Shown here piece by piece: positions 37,157 to 54,692 of a stretch of DNA of 64,000 nucleotides. Position numbers and translations under genes: made by a program. The DNA is from Brassica napus (taxonomy: Eukaryota; Streptophyta; Magnoliopsida; Brassicales; Brassicaceae). Below the pieces are notes generated by a model, which saw only the letters and a list, made by a program, of their open reading frames with translations, was not told the DNA's origin and ran no database searches. Where the stretch lies: contig NC_063438.1 of NCBI RefSeq assembly GCF_020379485.1, forward strand, positions 6,280,835 to 6,344,834, written 5' to 3'. Each line of letters opens with the position of its first letter. Within the stretch, counting starts at the first letter, position 1.

Positions 37157-38042
37157 TTACTTGCTTTTCCTCTTACCGCCTCCTTTCTTTGCTTTCTTCT
37201 TTCTATTTTTCTTGATGTCTCTTCCTCCACCTCCTAGTTCTCCTCCCATGCCTTTGGACTTGTTCTTGTTATCTCTGTCATTAGTTCTTGAAGAACCACC
37301 AGAACGTAGTAAATCCTTAACATCAAGAACACCACCCCTGAAATTCCCAAAAGTTGATTTCAAGACTCTTTCCTCTGGCTTACGCTTCTTATCAGCAGCG
37401 GGCTTCTTCCTACTTGTACCACCAAATTGTCCAAAAATCACATTCTGCACAACACACAGTAGAAGGTAGGAGTAGTGAGACTTGGCTTCGTCCTAGAGTG
37501 AGATTATCTAAAAACTTAACCTGTTCAAACGTCTTTTCTTCTCTTTCTTTCTGTTTCTTCATCTGTACTCGCGCTACACTGAGGGGTAGCCTCTGTTTCC
37601 TTTGAGGCTACGATATCAACAAAAAAAAAAGGATCAGCTAAATCGTAAAAGTTGCAACTTTGAGAAGAACAAATCAATGATCCAAAGGACAATAAAAATC
37701 TAACCTTCCCACCAAGTCCAGTGACTTTCTGATTCTCCAATGCTTTCTTATCCTTCCATGTCATATGCAGCGAGCTAGCTTTTAAATATTTAAAGATGAA
37801 GGAGAACATAAGACTTGCATAATCATGTCTGACTGCTAAAAGACATGGACAACTAATTCAAGCCGACACAAGTTCCATCACTTTCCCTTTTATATCATAA
37901 TGCTAAAAGCTAATGTGGAGCAAGAGAGAACGTTACCAAAGAGCTGAACATCTTTCATGATCTTGCTAAAGCTCAGGTCAGGATCATCAACAGCCTCCAC
38001 CATGCCTTGTTTTTTCTTCACCATTGGCTTGCTATTAAACAT
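37157..38042 (-). CDS. Small basic DUF4602-like nucleolar protein
   Basis: Four coding exons: 38042-37937, 37778-37705, 37607-37521, 37444-37157. All are GT-AG with matching phases, giving 184 residues. Features: MVKKKQGMVEAVDDPDLSFSK near the start, then TWKDKKALENQK, a basic KKQKEREEKTFEQ helix, FGQFGG, the segment STFGNFRGGVLDVKDLL, and a Lys/Arg/Gly-rich tail ending KRKSK. This resembles the DUF4602 (C1orf131-like) family, linked in other eukaryotes to small-subunit ribosome assembly; that link is inference. The start is the first ATG after an acceptor at 38052, so an upstream leader exon (about 38340-38410) is likely. Convergent with AUG2, with about 180 bp between the coding ends. The plus-strand open frame over the last exon is its shadow. 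Confidence 0.65.
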
Positions 38043-38472
38043 GTTTGGATCTGAAACTGACGAGACAAGAAAATTAAGCTTTTGGTTTGAAGAAATCTGA
38101 GTTCCTCCTGAAACAGATGTATATAAGAAATCAGACACGAACATTCCATTCTTTTCAAAGCCTATTCGTTGTTTAAAACATAGAACCCTTAGTTAAAACT
38201 CATTAGCATCATCCATATAGATTCAATGCATCAATGCTCTTACGACTACGAAAAAATATATAAGATCTCATTACTAACCACGTTGCCAATCAAATCAACA
38301 CCATGATAGGAGATCAGAGAAGGAGAGACACTTACCCGGAAAAAAAACTACGCCGAAGAAGAGCAAGCTCTCACTGTCTTCGAACCAATCGTGGAACGCA
38401 ACATTGTCTACTTTGCCCTAAACAGATTGTTTTTGCGCTTTATTCCTTGTATGTGGTTTAAATAAACAAGTC

Positions 38473-38477
38473 GCGGG

Positions 38478-38520
<43 letters not shown>

Positions 38521-38545
38521 GCGTGTTCGATCCACGCTCACCGCA
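38473..38545 (+). tRNA. trnF-GAA: tRNA-Phe (GAA)
   Basis: 73 nt with a 7-bp acceptor stem (GCGGGGA/TCACCGC plus discriminator A). Box A is TAGCTCAGTTGGG and box B is GTGTTCGATCC. The anticodon is GAA at 38506-38508 in loop CTGAAGA. There is no intron. A T-rich run at 38552 onward can end Pol III transcription. The CCA is not encoded, as usual for nuclear genes. Confidence 0.97.
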
Positions 38546-40799
38546 TATTAATTTTTTTTGCTTTCTATCAACTGATTGCTGGGCTTGGGCCTGAGTTAAA
38601 TGTTCAAAATCAGGCCTATTTGTAGATGAGAAAGAATTTTGAAAACATTGCTTAAATAAACTAAAACTAGTGTTTAATGGCTTTACATTTTACATTTTCC
38701 TACTCGGAAACCACTGTGAAGGTGTTATTGAATTTTTCGGTTTTTATCTTGTATATACAAAATTATTAATGTTAAATTCATATGATTAAACTTGGGCAAT
38801 TGTCAATAATAGCACCTTTTGAAGTTTATGTCTCAAAAATAGTACTAGAAGGAAAAAGTCACAAAAATGACATTCATTAAAGGGTAAAATATCTCTAATA
38901 TCCTTGGTTTAAAATTAAATAAACAAAAAAAATAATAATAATAAAAAAAAAATAGAAAAAAAAATAAAAAAAAAATTTATAGTTTCAGATTATATGTTTT
39001 CAGATTCGAAATTTTTATAATTTTTTTTCAAATTTTTTTTTTCAATTTTTTTTTATTTTTTTTTTGAAATTTTCTTTTTATAATTTAAAAATAATTTTTG
39101 AAACTGTTTTAAAATTTTTTATTTTTTTATTTTAGTATTTATTTTTTATAAAATTTTAAACCCTAATTCCAAAACTCCACCCCCTTAACTGTAAACCCTA
39201 AGGTTTAGATTAATTAACCCAAGGGGTATAAGTGTATATTTACCTCTTTAATAAAACCTATTTTTCTGACTTTGAGCTTTGAGTGCTACTTTGGGAACAA
39301 AAACTTGGTTTGGTGTTATGCTAGTCTTTTTCTCATTAAACTTCAATAAATCAACTAATATTGGGCCAAAATAAAATGGAAAGATCAACTAAATTTTATA
39401 TGATTGTCATATGAATATATATAAAAATGTATTTCTTATACAGATTTATAAATTATTGTTGTGAAGAACCCTACAATTTCATATGATTAAACTTCAATAA
39501 ATCAACCAGTTAGTGTTTATTTTTATTTTAAATCAACTATATAAAAAGTTGGACCCAAATAAAATGAAAAGATCAAAAGTTGATATGGTTGTCATGGGAG
39601 TATTTTTAAAATGTAACTTTTTTAGTGGAAAACCCTAATATAATTAAATATGGGTTCTATAAATTGATTTAAATAAAAATTCATTAACTCATATAGTTTA
39701 AATCCAATATTGTCGAATGTAGAGTAGACCATGAATGTAAGACAACTTTAATCGAGAACCGCACCTAATCGTATTTAACAACCTAGTTAGGTAGTCCGGT
39801 CTGTTTGCAAATGCAAATTTGATTGTGTAATTAGGAAAACTTTAAAGGCAAACTATTATATCCATATCTTATATGGAAATGATGTTAATCACCGTTTCAT
39901 TATAAATGAATGTTACGCAGCGAAATATATAACGAATATTAATCCCTAGCTATTGTTAGTTCTAGATATTCTTATAAAATAAATAAAAAATATATATATA
40001 AATAACGTACTTTTTATTTATTTACGATATAAATTTGAACATGAAATACAAAGTTTAAGCCCTTTATCAAAAAAAAAAAAAAAATACAAAGTTTAAAACA
40101 GCATTGTAATTCTCAATGACTTTTTAAATTATACTCTGAAACCTTCAAAACCTTTTTGATTTTATTCCAGTTCCAAAGTAAAAATTAAAATCTAACGAAG
40201 TTTCCATGCTATCTACATTTTTACTAGTGTGATAAAATTACTTGTTTACCAATTTAATCATTCAACATTTATTTTGTGACATGCCATGTGAATTAATATA
40301 CATCACATTGTTGTATCAAATACTCCTTCCTATTATTATACTACAAAGTACAAACACAACAAAACATTAATTGATGCATTTGTTAGTCCGCTTATATTAC
40401 TAGGCTTTAATATGTCACTTTTGTACACACAAAATTGGTCCAAATGGAATCTCCTTTAGAAGAGTATCATTATACGTGATAGATATCTTCGACTCCACCA
40501 AGAAATATAGATAAAATTTGGTCAACCGGATCGATTTTTAAACCTGTCATATAAAATATTCGTTCGTCATAAGATAGACAAAACCCGAACTGAATATATA
40601 AAATATAATCACCCATTTTAAAATCAGTTCAGTACCAGTTCACTCTGAGCTAGAACAGATCGAATCCGTCCGATATATTTACATGAGACGGCACTTCATC
40701 AAGTCTTAAACTATTCCAAGTAAACTTATCTGAAAAAGTATTGCATAATCAAATTAGTAGTTGAATATTGGTTGATATCAATCTCAAACTCATGCTGAG
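38546..40799. other. AT-rich spacer with a decayed inverted-repeat element
   Basis: About 38796-39350 has imperfect inverted ends. The left side has AATAGCACC..CAAAAATAGTACT and TAAAGGGTAAAATAT. The right side, inverted, has AGCATAACACC..CCCAAAGTAGCACT and TAAAGAGGTAAATAT. The ends enclose homopolymer-rich DNA. This suggests an old TIR transposon of unknown class. The rest is plain AT-rich sequence without genes. Confidence 0.4.
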
Positions 40800-41958
40800 A
40801 GTGAGAAAATAAATATAAAAAAAGCTCTCTTCCATCTCTAAGAACCCAAAAAAAAAAAAAAAAACCCTAGATCTAAATCTGTGTTTTGGGTGGCCGGCGG
40901 CCTCCTCTCCGCTTCCGGCTGCCCCCCTCCTTTTGTTTTTCTCCTTCTTCGCTTCTCTTCAATTCTCTCCCTTTGTGCTTCCTTTCTCGCAGCTCTAAGC
41001 TTCTTCGCCACCGCGGTTTCAGATCTGGCGGTTTTTGCTCGGAGTTTCGGTGAAGCATGGAGGCGGTATTGGTGAGAGGTTTCTTTGGTTGAGTACGGCA
41101 GCGACGGTCTCGATTTGGTGTCAGATCTGACCGTTCGGAGTGGTCTGTTTCCATTTCTCGCCGCCTTCCTCCTCCTTCTCGTGGTGGGTGAGCTAGCTCG
41201 CTTGGCTTGCACAGTGTTGGGTCTTGTATGACGGTGGAGGTTCGGTGTTCTTCCGCTTGCTTTCATAGATCTCGACGGCTTGTGTTTTAAGGCCGGTCAG
41301 TCAAGCTCTCGGAAGGGCCCTGGAGATGTTGTGGTTCCAAACTAGGAGGTTCTGCTGCGGGTTCTCCGTGGTGGGTGCGAGAGAGGCGGTTTGTTACTGG
41401 TCTTGTCAACCGTAACTCTCTGTCTCGGTGGCGCTCGTGCTGAGCCAGTTAGCTTTCAGGGGTATGATCTAGGGCTGTCTCCTGTCCACTTCTATGAGGT
41501 GGTGCTGGCTGTCTCTGTCTCTTGGGGAAGGTCCATGGCTTGTGGTGATCTCAGGTGCTCTTTCTTTCCAAATAAAGCTCGTCTCTGTCTACGCAGGCGA
41601 GCTTGCTCAGGCGTTGCTCACTGTCTATGGTTGCTGCCGATAAGTAGGTCTTTCTCGAGCTGTTCTTGAGGAGCTAATCATTAAGAACTGATCACCGGGT
41701 ACCGCCAAATCTACCGGGTTCAGTTCTCATTTTAACTGTGGTTCTAATTTTGTGGCAAGAGTTTGTGCTGACTTTGGTGTAGTCTATGGTCTTGTTGTTG
41801 CTTTGCTTGTAGTTGTTGTTAGCCTTGTTTAGCTTAGATTGAGTTGTTGTTTAGTTTAATTTCTTGCATCTTCTGCTCCTTGTATCCTTGTAGTTCTGTC
41901 TAAAACTTGAAAATGGTAATAAAGCTTTAACATTGTTACCAAAAAAAAAAAAAAAAAA
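40800..41958 (+). mobile_element. Poly(A)-tailed retroposon, LINE-like
   Basis: 1,159 bp between perfect 14-bp duplications AAACTCATGCTGAG (40786-40799 and 41959-41972). It ends in a poly(A) tract preceded by AATAAAG. It is much more GC-rich than its surroundings. It holds no long frame, reverse transcriptase or endonuclease motif, so it is a non-autonomous or internally deleted LINE, or a retroposed non-coding RNA. The open frames inside are short and unrecognised. Confidence 0.8.
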
Positions 41959-42447
41959 AAACTCATGCTGAGCAACACACATTTTATTGTTTTGTATACT
42001 ATAATGCATGTAATGTCACGTGTTCTTCGCAATAATGCATTTATATAATATTGAGAAACAAGATCACTTCAATGTTTCTCAATTATTACGTAGTTCTCCC
42101 ATGTAGATAGATACGGTAGAAGATTATAAACCGGCGCTAACCAAAGCTATCTCTGTATTTTCGCGAAACCAGAATCGATCACATACGTCCAAATTTTGAT
42201 TTGTTATTGCCTCATGTACATATATCCTCACGCGCTCAGAAGAGTGTGATCTTTAGAACACCAAACAAATAACTTTCCATTTTTGGTTTCATTTCTTTTG
42301 TTAGAAATTCTTTCATAAACTCAAAAACTAGAAAAGCACATGTAATTAACTTGCTTGAATATAAGGAAACTAGCTAGTTTGCGTACAGCAGGAAGGATAA
42401 TGTTAATGTTTTCAAATCAACCGATCTCCAAAAGTACCAAACACCAT

Positions 42448-42667
42448 GCATAGGGGCGAAGCTAGACTTTTTTATAACTGGGTGCAAAATTACTAATAAA
42501 AATAGTCTAGGGGGTATTGAACTCAGGTTGTTAGAAAATCATGGGTGCACCATAACCAAATTAACCAGCTGCATCGTATGTTTCTAGTGTAAAATGTTAA
42601 ATATTTAAAATACACTGGGTGCATGTGCACCCTTAGACCTTAGTAATCAACGTGGCTTCACCACTGA
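42448..42667. mobile_element. Possible hAT-type MITE
   Basis: The ends CATAGGGGCGAAGCTAG and, inverted, CAGTGGTGAAGCCACG resemble hAT terminal repeats seen in crucifer MITEs. I could not find a clean 8-bp duplication. Confidence 0.4.
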
Positions 42668-42835
42668 TCCATTAGATATGAAGTTCCTTAGCTAAATTGT
42701 CCATTATACCATTTGATCTGATAATTCGTTTCAGGGTTTGGGTATAAATGTGAATTTGTACGAGGGTTTTTATGTGAAGAATATATACGGTAGTTATCCA
42801 TTAAAATTAAGTAAGAGATATGCAAAATAAGAAAA

Positions 42836-42872
<37 letters not shown>

Positions 42873-43758
42873 CATGATGTGTAGAACATTTTGTTAACAT
42901 ACAAAAAATAGTATATTTCTCAAGGGGTGTATTGAATCTGAAATTAAAAGTGATTTGATTTTAGTGAGTTTTAAAATGATTTTAAGTAAAAATTAGAATT
43001 TAGTGTGATTTTCGTTAAAGAACTTTAAAATCTCATCGAAAATTATGGGATTTGAATTTTTTATTTTTATAACTAAGAAACCTATTTAAAACACCCTAAA
43101 AACATTTAAAACACTCTAAAATCTTTAATTTAAATTTTGTTCAATAAAAATGGATTTCAATATATTTGTTAAAATGACAAGTTCAATAATACTGGAGTTT
43201 AAAATATTTTTTTAAAAAAGTCGTTTAAATAACAATGTATCTGTCATTTTAATACAAATCATTTGAAACTCTTAGTTGAATATAACTCCTTAGAATTCAT
43301 GCTATATTTCGAGACATTAACTCGTCAAGAAACCTAACTCGTTAAGAATATGTCATATGCAGTTTTTTACGTACGAGTATTGTACTATATTACATGAAAG
43401 TGTACACTAGTATATATTTAAAAATAAAAATCAAACTTCAGTTTTATTATGTACGATATTGTGTTCATGACTTATTTCCAGTATGCCGGGGTGAACAAGA
43501 ATTGGGGATCGGATGCGGGGGAAATTTCCGCCAATGGCTGAGATGTTCAGTCGACTCCTTCCCCCGGTTTTTTTTTACTTTTTTTATTGTTATTGGCATG
43601 CAATTCTTTTTTTTTTTTTGCTAAACTGTAAATATCATATAATGAAGAAAACATTTTACGAAAACAAGATTCTAAGTATGCATGCAATTCAATTAAACGA
43701 ATTAACATCCGGCGTGGAATATTGATGTATCTTGCAACTTAAATAAAGAATATTTTCT
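42668..43758. other. AT-rich spacer
   Basis: It contains a TA microsatellite at 42841-42870, and a region at 42920-43300 with TTGAAT/ATTCAA-type diffuse inverted similarity. A short GC-rich patch lies near 43480-43570 (GGGGTGAACAAGAATTGGGG). Nothing is identified as a gene. Confidence 0.35.
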
Positions 43759-43772
43759 AGATTTTATTTAGC

Positions 43773-44890
43773 AATCAAACGTGTCCCAATTATTTTCTCT
43801 CGAAACCTATCACTCGTCGTCTTCAACTTTCATCTCCGCCCCTCCTCTCCGGTGCCATTAGGCACTGCGAGAGGGCCCGCGATCGATTCTCCCACATAGT
43901 CCATCTTCTTTTTCGTTGAGGTTTCCGTTGGTGATGAGTCTCTGTTCTGCTAGTGGTCGTCTGCGAATTTGTAGCTCCGGCTTCAGTTTCATTCCGAGAT
44001 GGTTGTGTAGTGTCTTGGCTTTTCTAGCGACTAGGCCGGCGCTCTGCTGCTTCTCTCCACCGGTGAACGTCTCTCCTCTCCCAACATCTATGTTACTTCG
44101 ACGGGGTGGCCCCAAACGTCGTTTCTTGCCATCTCGATCCAAGGTAATCTGGGTATGCTCTGCTGAGCTAGGGGTCCCGGGACCTCAAACTTCGTTGTTG
44201 AGTTGCTTCCTCATAGAGTCAAGCTAGGTGATCTGCTATGAATGATGCTTTAATTAGCTCTTATTTTTCCACTTTTGTGTTGATTGGCGTTGCTTGTGAG
44301 TCTGTAATTGATTTGTAGGTTTAATCAAGTGAGGCTGTGGAGATTCTTTGATTGCATGGAGCTTGGGGTCGCACCTTGTGGCTGGAGGAGGAAGTAAGAC
44401 CCGGGAGGTGGTGATGCTGCACCCTTACCCTTAACCGGCTGTGCGATTGGGTGAGTTGAGCACTATTAAGCACATGTGGTACATGTTGTTCCGTCTTTGC
44501 CGAAATTAGGTTCAGATCTTACCTATCCCGGACTTTGAGGGCAGTCCTTGAGCGGGTTTGACTATGTTTCTCTGAGAAAGGTAATTGTTCAGGTTGTAGA
44601 TTGAAACAACTTCTTGCTAGCATTGTGTTCTTCGATCTCTAGTCTTCGGGTCTCTCTATTCTTGTCCATTTCGATTCGACCTTTCATCCAACTTTTCAAG
44701 ATTGTATCGTATATGTTGTCATATTCGTCTCCAAGCAGAACGGTTTCAGCTTCGATAGTCATTTGATTACATGTTTTTAAACTTTTTTGCCGTGTAATCA
44801 ATCATAGCGATCTTACAACTTATTTAACAACATCTTGTAACCTCAACGTTCATTTTCTAAATGATATTTACCTTAGAAAAAAAAAAGAAG
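43773..44890 (+). mobile_element. Second poly(A)-tailed retroposon
   Basis: 1,118 bp flanked by a 14-bp duplication AGATTTTATTTAGC (43759-43772 and 44891-44904), ending in an A-rich tail. The 5' half is GC-rich. No protein domain is recognised. It looks unrelated in sequence to the retroposon at 40800 but has the same architecture. Confidence 0.75.
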
Positions 44891-44904
44891 AGATTTTATT
44901 TAGC

Positions 44905-45774
44905 CAAAAACGGTTGCTTCAAGAATGTCATATCACAATCACCTCTGACATGCGTAATTCTCAATTGTAGACACCTGATTTTGTGTCTTTATTTCTTCAT
45001 GTAATTTCCAATATAATAATCCTGAAAAATATATCCTGAGATTCAACGCACATAGATAGTTAATCTTTTCTTTTGCATTTATTTCCCAATGTACAAAAAA
45101 CATGATCATAAAAACCTTGAGATTCGACAACGATAGTCTTTCTATTTCCACTTAATTCTAAAAAAAAAAAATCCATTATTTGTAGGACCAAAAAAGAAGA
45201 GATCCATTAGAAAGGATAAATTTGTGAGAAATCAAATCTTAACGGAACTTCATGTAATTTGTAGAAAGTAAAAACTAACACGCGCTAGCCACGGAAGGAC
45301 CTTATCCACGCGTTTATTTATTTATTCCCATAAGCTCTCTCTGTTTCTCTCTAATCAACGTGCTCCGGTGCGGTGTGAGATAAAAACCGACGACCCCTCG
45401 GCGCCCATAAACCTCCTTCTCATCTCCGTCTTCTTCGGCTATCAATTTACCATTTTACCCTTCTCTTCCATTCCAAGTAAACCCAAACTCTCTCTTTCTC
45501 CTCCTCCTCACAAATTCAAATTCTCTATTTGCTGATTCTCTCCGACACAAACCTCTGTTTCTTTTTTTCTTCTTATTCGTTTACTTTCTTTGCGATTGTC
45601 GCTACATTCATGGTCGTTTAGATTTCTCCGGTTGCTATTATTAGCCGGTGGCCGGTTTTGATTCGATTCTAATCAATTTGAGCTATGTCTCTCTCTCTAT
45701 CTCTTTCAGTGATTTTGAGATCAATTTTGATGTTTAATCGGAGAGATTAGAGTGCAATCAATCGGGTGTTAAAG
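44905..45774. other. Upstream region of the membrane-protein gene
   Basis: From about 45330 the sequence becomes pyrimidine-rich (CTCTCT, TTCTTC) with CCGG tracts, as in plant leaders, and it probably holds the promoter and 5' UTR. No other feature is seen. Confidence 0.5.
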
Positions 45775-48700
45775 ATGGGGAATGGTGAAGAAACAAAATG
45801 TGTTTTCCCATTGACGAGTCTCCAGATCGGGTAACTTTCTTTCTATCTTTGATCACTTTCTTCTCTTAATTGTTTGAATTTCGATTTTTTTTACTAATTT
45901 CAAAAGATCAATAATTGATTCTCTGCAGCTTCATGTCGATGATCATGTATTTATATTACGATCTTTTTTGTTTCAAAAGGACAATATAAGTTTCCCTGTT
46001 CTGTGTGTTGCTTATAATTTATTACAAGGTCCTGTTTCAGCCATTGTTGTGTCCTCCTTCCAGACAGAACATGTTTTGTTTTGTTTTGTTTTGGTTCTGG
46101 TAATAATTACAATAAAGTTTTACATATTTTTTTCCTTTCTTTCTTTCTTTTCATATCTTGATTTTAAATTATAACTGAGTGTCCTGTAGATTTCTGATAC
46201 CTGGCTTTTTATGTTTCTTTCATGAGTCTGAAAGTAGTATCAATTCTTCGTGTTATTGTCTTTAAACATCTCCCTTGTGAAGTTGATTGTGCTCTTAACC
46301 TGATCATAGCTACTCAATTTTTTTTAAACTAAGCTATATACTGTCATATCTTATTCGCCTGTTGTTCTCTGCTTATCTGGTTATGTTTTTTTTCTTTATT
46401 TTGGTTTCAGAGACATGCAATCATATATTTCAGACCTCAGCATTTTCCTGGGGAATAAAAGTAAAAAGATGTACATATTCGTGGACAACCAGCCATGGTC
46501 TAATCCTGGCATCCGATCTGCTCACTTGTGGCAGATAGTGGTTACAAATGTTGTAACAAGATGCCTCATTTACATTTCTCTTTGATGAAAGATATGATGA
46601 AGTGACCTTTATCTCTTTCTTTTTTTTTTTGCAGTATAGACGCTCCCCTTTTGCAAACAAAGGTCGCGAGGAGAAGAAAAAGCAGAACCAGGAGGATGAG
46701 GATGAGGAGGAGAAGAAGCCTAAAGAGAACAATAAGAAAACGGATAACCTTAAGAAATGGTTCTCCTTGATCGATGCCACGACGTTTTCTAACAAGAAAT
46801 TACCTGCAAAGAAACTAGACGAGACCTTCTACGGTTTCATCGTCTTTGAAGTTGAATGGGCCAATGTGAGGGGTATCAGTTACTTGAATGAGCTACAGGT
46901 AACTCCTCCTTGCACTTGTTCACTGCTTTGGTCAGATTGACATCGTTTCTTATATATTTATGCAGACAGACACTTCTCTTGCTATAGAAGCTAAGATGAT
47001 GCGAAGGTGGGAGTTTGAGAGTATCGATGAAGCTGCAACAAATATGTTTCAATGGTTCTCTGGATCAAAATCTGAAAGGCCTTGCTTGAGGGAATATCTT
47101 GATCCATCTAAAGGTATTATCAGTTTTCATAAAGGTATCTTATTACAATTGTTCTCTATCTCAAATAGGCTTATACGGTACTGTAACGTTTTCAGGAGAT
47201 GTTTTTCATGACGCTTCAGTGGATTTCCCAAAAACTTCTCCTGTTGATGATGAAGTGGAAACTGACTCTCCTTGCTGTTCGAGAAGTGTCTTCAGCGTTG
47301 ACCACTCTATTGCAGATTATGATGAAAATGATCCCCACACACCGCCTCTCACTGGACCATACAAGAGAAGAAGAGTAAGTAAAGCAATCACAAACGGAGT
47401 TGAACTTGACTATATGGAGGAAACACCCAGAAGAAAAGACAACTCGTTCGACCACTGGGAAAGCCATGTCCCTGATGGTGATGAGACCATCATCGAAGCA
47501 ACACAGTACAAAGACGTCCTAGTTCTCGTTAGGTTTGGCGACCGTGACCTCCCCTTCAAACTCCGAGAGGTTATAATGTCAGACATACGCTTGCTCACTC
47601 TACTCGAAGCTAATCTCCCTTCTTGGGTCCTGTTCCTTCAGTCTTACCCTTGCCTTTGCCATCTCTACCGTCCCTGGATGTGTCTTCTCGCCAGAGCGCT
47701 CTACGTGATGATATCAGTCATCACCGTCGTGATCGGCTTCTACGACCTCTACAAGAACGTCCCCGTCCTCAAAGCCACCGCGTCGCGTCTCTGCGGACCG
47801 CTCTTTGACTGGGTCGAAACGTGGGACATGGTGTCGAGGATAAAGTACTTGGGGACGATGCTGTTTCTCCACAACGTTCAGAAAGCCGTCAGGTGGGGTC
47901 TGACGATGGCGCGTGGGATGCAGTCGTTCGTCTCTTTGCTCGTGATGCCTCTGGCTAATCCTCTTTTGGAGGTTCTTGGTTTGCTCCTGCCGCTGTGGAA
48001 CTCGCTTGCGGAGACGGTGTTGAGTTTGGTCTCGGTGGTTTGGATAGTGGTCGAGTCTGGTTGCAACCTCGTTGGTGATGTGGTGGAAGTGGTGCTTTTG
48101 CCTATTTGGTTGGTCGTGTCAGTAGTTTTGAACATCAGTAAGTGAAATAAACCGTTGGCTTCAGCATCACGTAATCAATATCCTAATTTTTTTCTATGCT
48201 TTTGCAGTAAATACTGTGTTGCTGCCTCTGTTTTGGATCTTATGGGAAGTGCTATATGCACCGATCAGGGTGGTTGCTGCATTGTCCAACGGTTTAGCTT
48301 TATCCTTCTCGTACGTATTCGATGTTCTCGGAGACTTGTGGCGGTACATGAGCAGCTTAGTGCAGTTTGCATCTGATTCTCAAGCGGCTGTGAAGACTTA
48401 TGAAGTCTCCATGTGGCGTACGCTTTGGAACGATCTCTTCTCTCATGTGAGTAAACAATGCATGTACAGTACAATAAAGAGAATCTAAATCTTTACAATT
48501 TCTAAATGTTTCTTTTGTCTGGATTCAAAACTTTCAGGTTTTTCGTGCTGTCAGGAGCATATTAAACGGATTTGTAGCCTTCTTTGCTGCCTGTAACAAA
48601 CATCGGCTTAGGTAAAGTAGTTTCTCACACACACACACACTATAGACGCTTTGCCATTTATACATGTGTGCTTATTATGGTTTTGAATTTGCAGTATATA

Positions 48701-48943
48701 TAACCACATACAAGACTTTATCAAGAGACTACGTGGACGAGCGTCGAGAGCAGAGTCTAAAGACTCAGAACATGACAGGTCTAAGAACCATCAACGTACA
48801 GTGAGTTTTCTCTCCATGCCATAAGTTTTCATCTTCTTTTTTTTCAATAGAAATTCATTTTGGCTTCTTAGCTGCGTTTCTCACGCCGGTTTTGATTATT
48901 TGGGCAGGGAGATGATACGAGAAGGAAGTTGCACCTTGCATAG
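45775..48943 (+). CDS. Multi-pass membrane protein, At2g32970-like
   Basis: Nine exons: 45775-45830, 46411-46552, 46635-46898, 46966-47113, 47196-48137, 48208-48446, 48538-48611, 48695-48800, 48908-48943. They join in phase to 668 residues. The exon 2 donor could be 46549 instead of 46552. The N-terminal third is soluble (DMQSYISDLSIFLGNKSKK, a charged KKQNQEDEDEEEKKPKENN stretch, an RRWEFE region). The C-terminal half has at least four hydrophobic segments (for example MISVITVVIGFYDLY, VSLLVMPLANPLLEVLGLLL, NTVLLPLFWILWEVLYAPI), ending in a basic tail. It is collinear with At2g32970, which I recall as annotated only vaguely and linked to 'cyclin-E'; nothing here looks like a cyclin box. Function unknown. 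The reading frame appears intact. Confidence 0.8.
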
Positions 48944-49801
48944 AAGTCAACACCAGAGTCTTGATTCTTTTTTTTAAAAAAAAGGGGAATGGTAGGTTGT
49001 CAGTGTGTATATAGATAGGTTTTACTTTCCACGTGAATATTTTTGTTGCCGGAAAACATGAGTCCCTAATCAGCCAAAGGATGATGTATATATACATACT
49101 ACTTACTAATGTATATAGTTAGGAATGAAAGGAAACATTTGAACACCTTTACTCGGATTTTATTTGTAACTCTGGTCGTTAACATATGACTGGTCTTAAT
49201 AACTATAAATATTTTAAAGTTAATTTTAATAATTTTCTTTCAATTTTAAAAGCCATAAATTGTGAATATTAGCTCTTTAAAATTTTAGTCAAAACAAATG
49301 TTTTCTGAGACTAATGTCTGAACCAGTCATACGATCATGGGTCATAATTCCACGCTATCTTTTACACGAGCTTTATGATCTCGATGAAAAACAAAAATTA
49401 AGCTCGTTAACTCAAGACTTTCGTACTTATATATTAGTGAACATTTTCAGTTTATATAAAATATATCTATAATTATATTTATCTTGCTGAATGCTTACAC
49501 TGAGTACATATTGATACATTACATTATTAGCATACAAAAGAATCAAAAGAAAAGGAATCTATTCTTTCTTCTTCCAATTATTATAGTTATTGACTGAATA
49601 AGGAGAAAAGAGAAACAAAGACAAAAACAAGAAGAATGCTGGTAATATTCCTCCTGTTACTCATGATTGCTCTCCTGCTTTTGTTTATTCCACTATATAT
49701 GAATAAATACGAAAATGGCTCAAGAGTATACTGACCGATTTGATTGATCAATCAAACCTAAAGACGTTGTTGTTGTTGTTTTTTGCTGCTGATGCTTCTA
49801 C
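48944..49801. other. 3' flanks of two convergent genes
   Basis: AT-rich spacer between the membrane-protein gene and PFA-DSP, with no gene visible. Confidence 0.5.
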
Positions 49802-54439
<4,638 letters not shown>

Positions 54440-54692
54440 TTCTCTCTGTTTCCGAAAGTAAGATTTTCTAAAGTGTTCATGCGTATTAAGAATTTAATAA
54501 ATATTTATAATTTAATTTTTTTTACTTTATTATACACTTTCCATTAACTTTTTACCAATAAAATTTAATCAATTCAAATGTTTTTATTTAATGTATCTTA
54601 AAAATATAAAAATGTACCTTAAACATATAGAAAATCTATCTTTGTGGAACAAAAAAAAATCTAAAACATCTTACTTTCGGGAACGGAGAGAG
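54440..54692. mobile_element. Stowaway-like MITE
   Basis: TTCTCTCTGTTTCCGAAAGT at the left pairs with the inverted right end CTCTCTCCGTTCCCGAAAGT. TA lies on both sides. 253 bp, AT-rich interior. Confidence 0.85.

Noticed and set aside
37161..37469. Plus-strand open frame of 102 codons rich in Pro, Phe and Leu
   Set aside because: It lies antisense to the last exon of the DUF4602-like gene, which has matching splice sites and codon character; the frame is a shadow.
40838..41266. Minus-strand open frame of 142 codons, Arg/Lys-rich
   Set aside because: It arises from the GC-rich retroposon read in antisense; low complexity and no family resemblance.
47216..48135. Minus-strand open frames opposite the membrane-protein gene
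   Set aside because: They mirror the large exon 5 of that gene and have no splice support.
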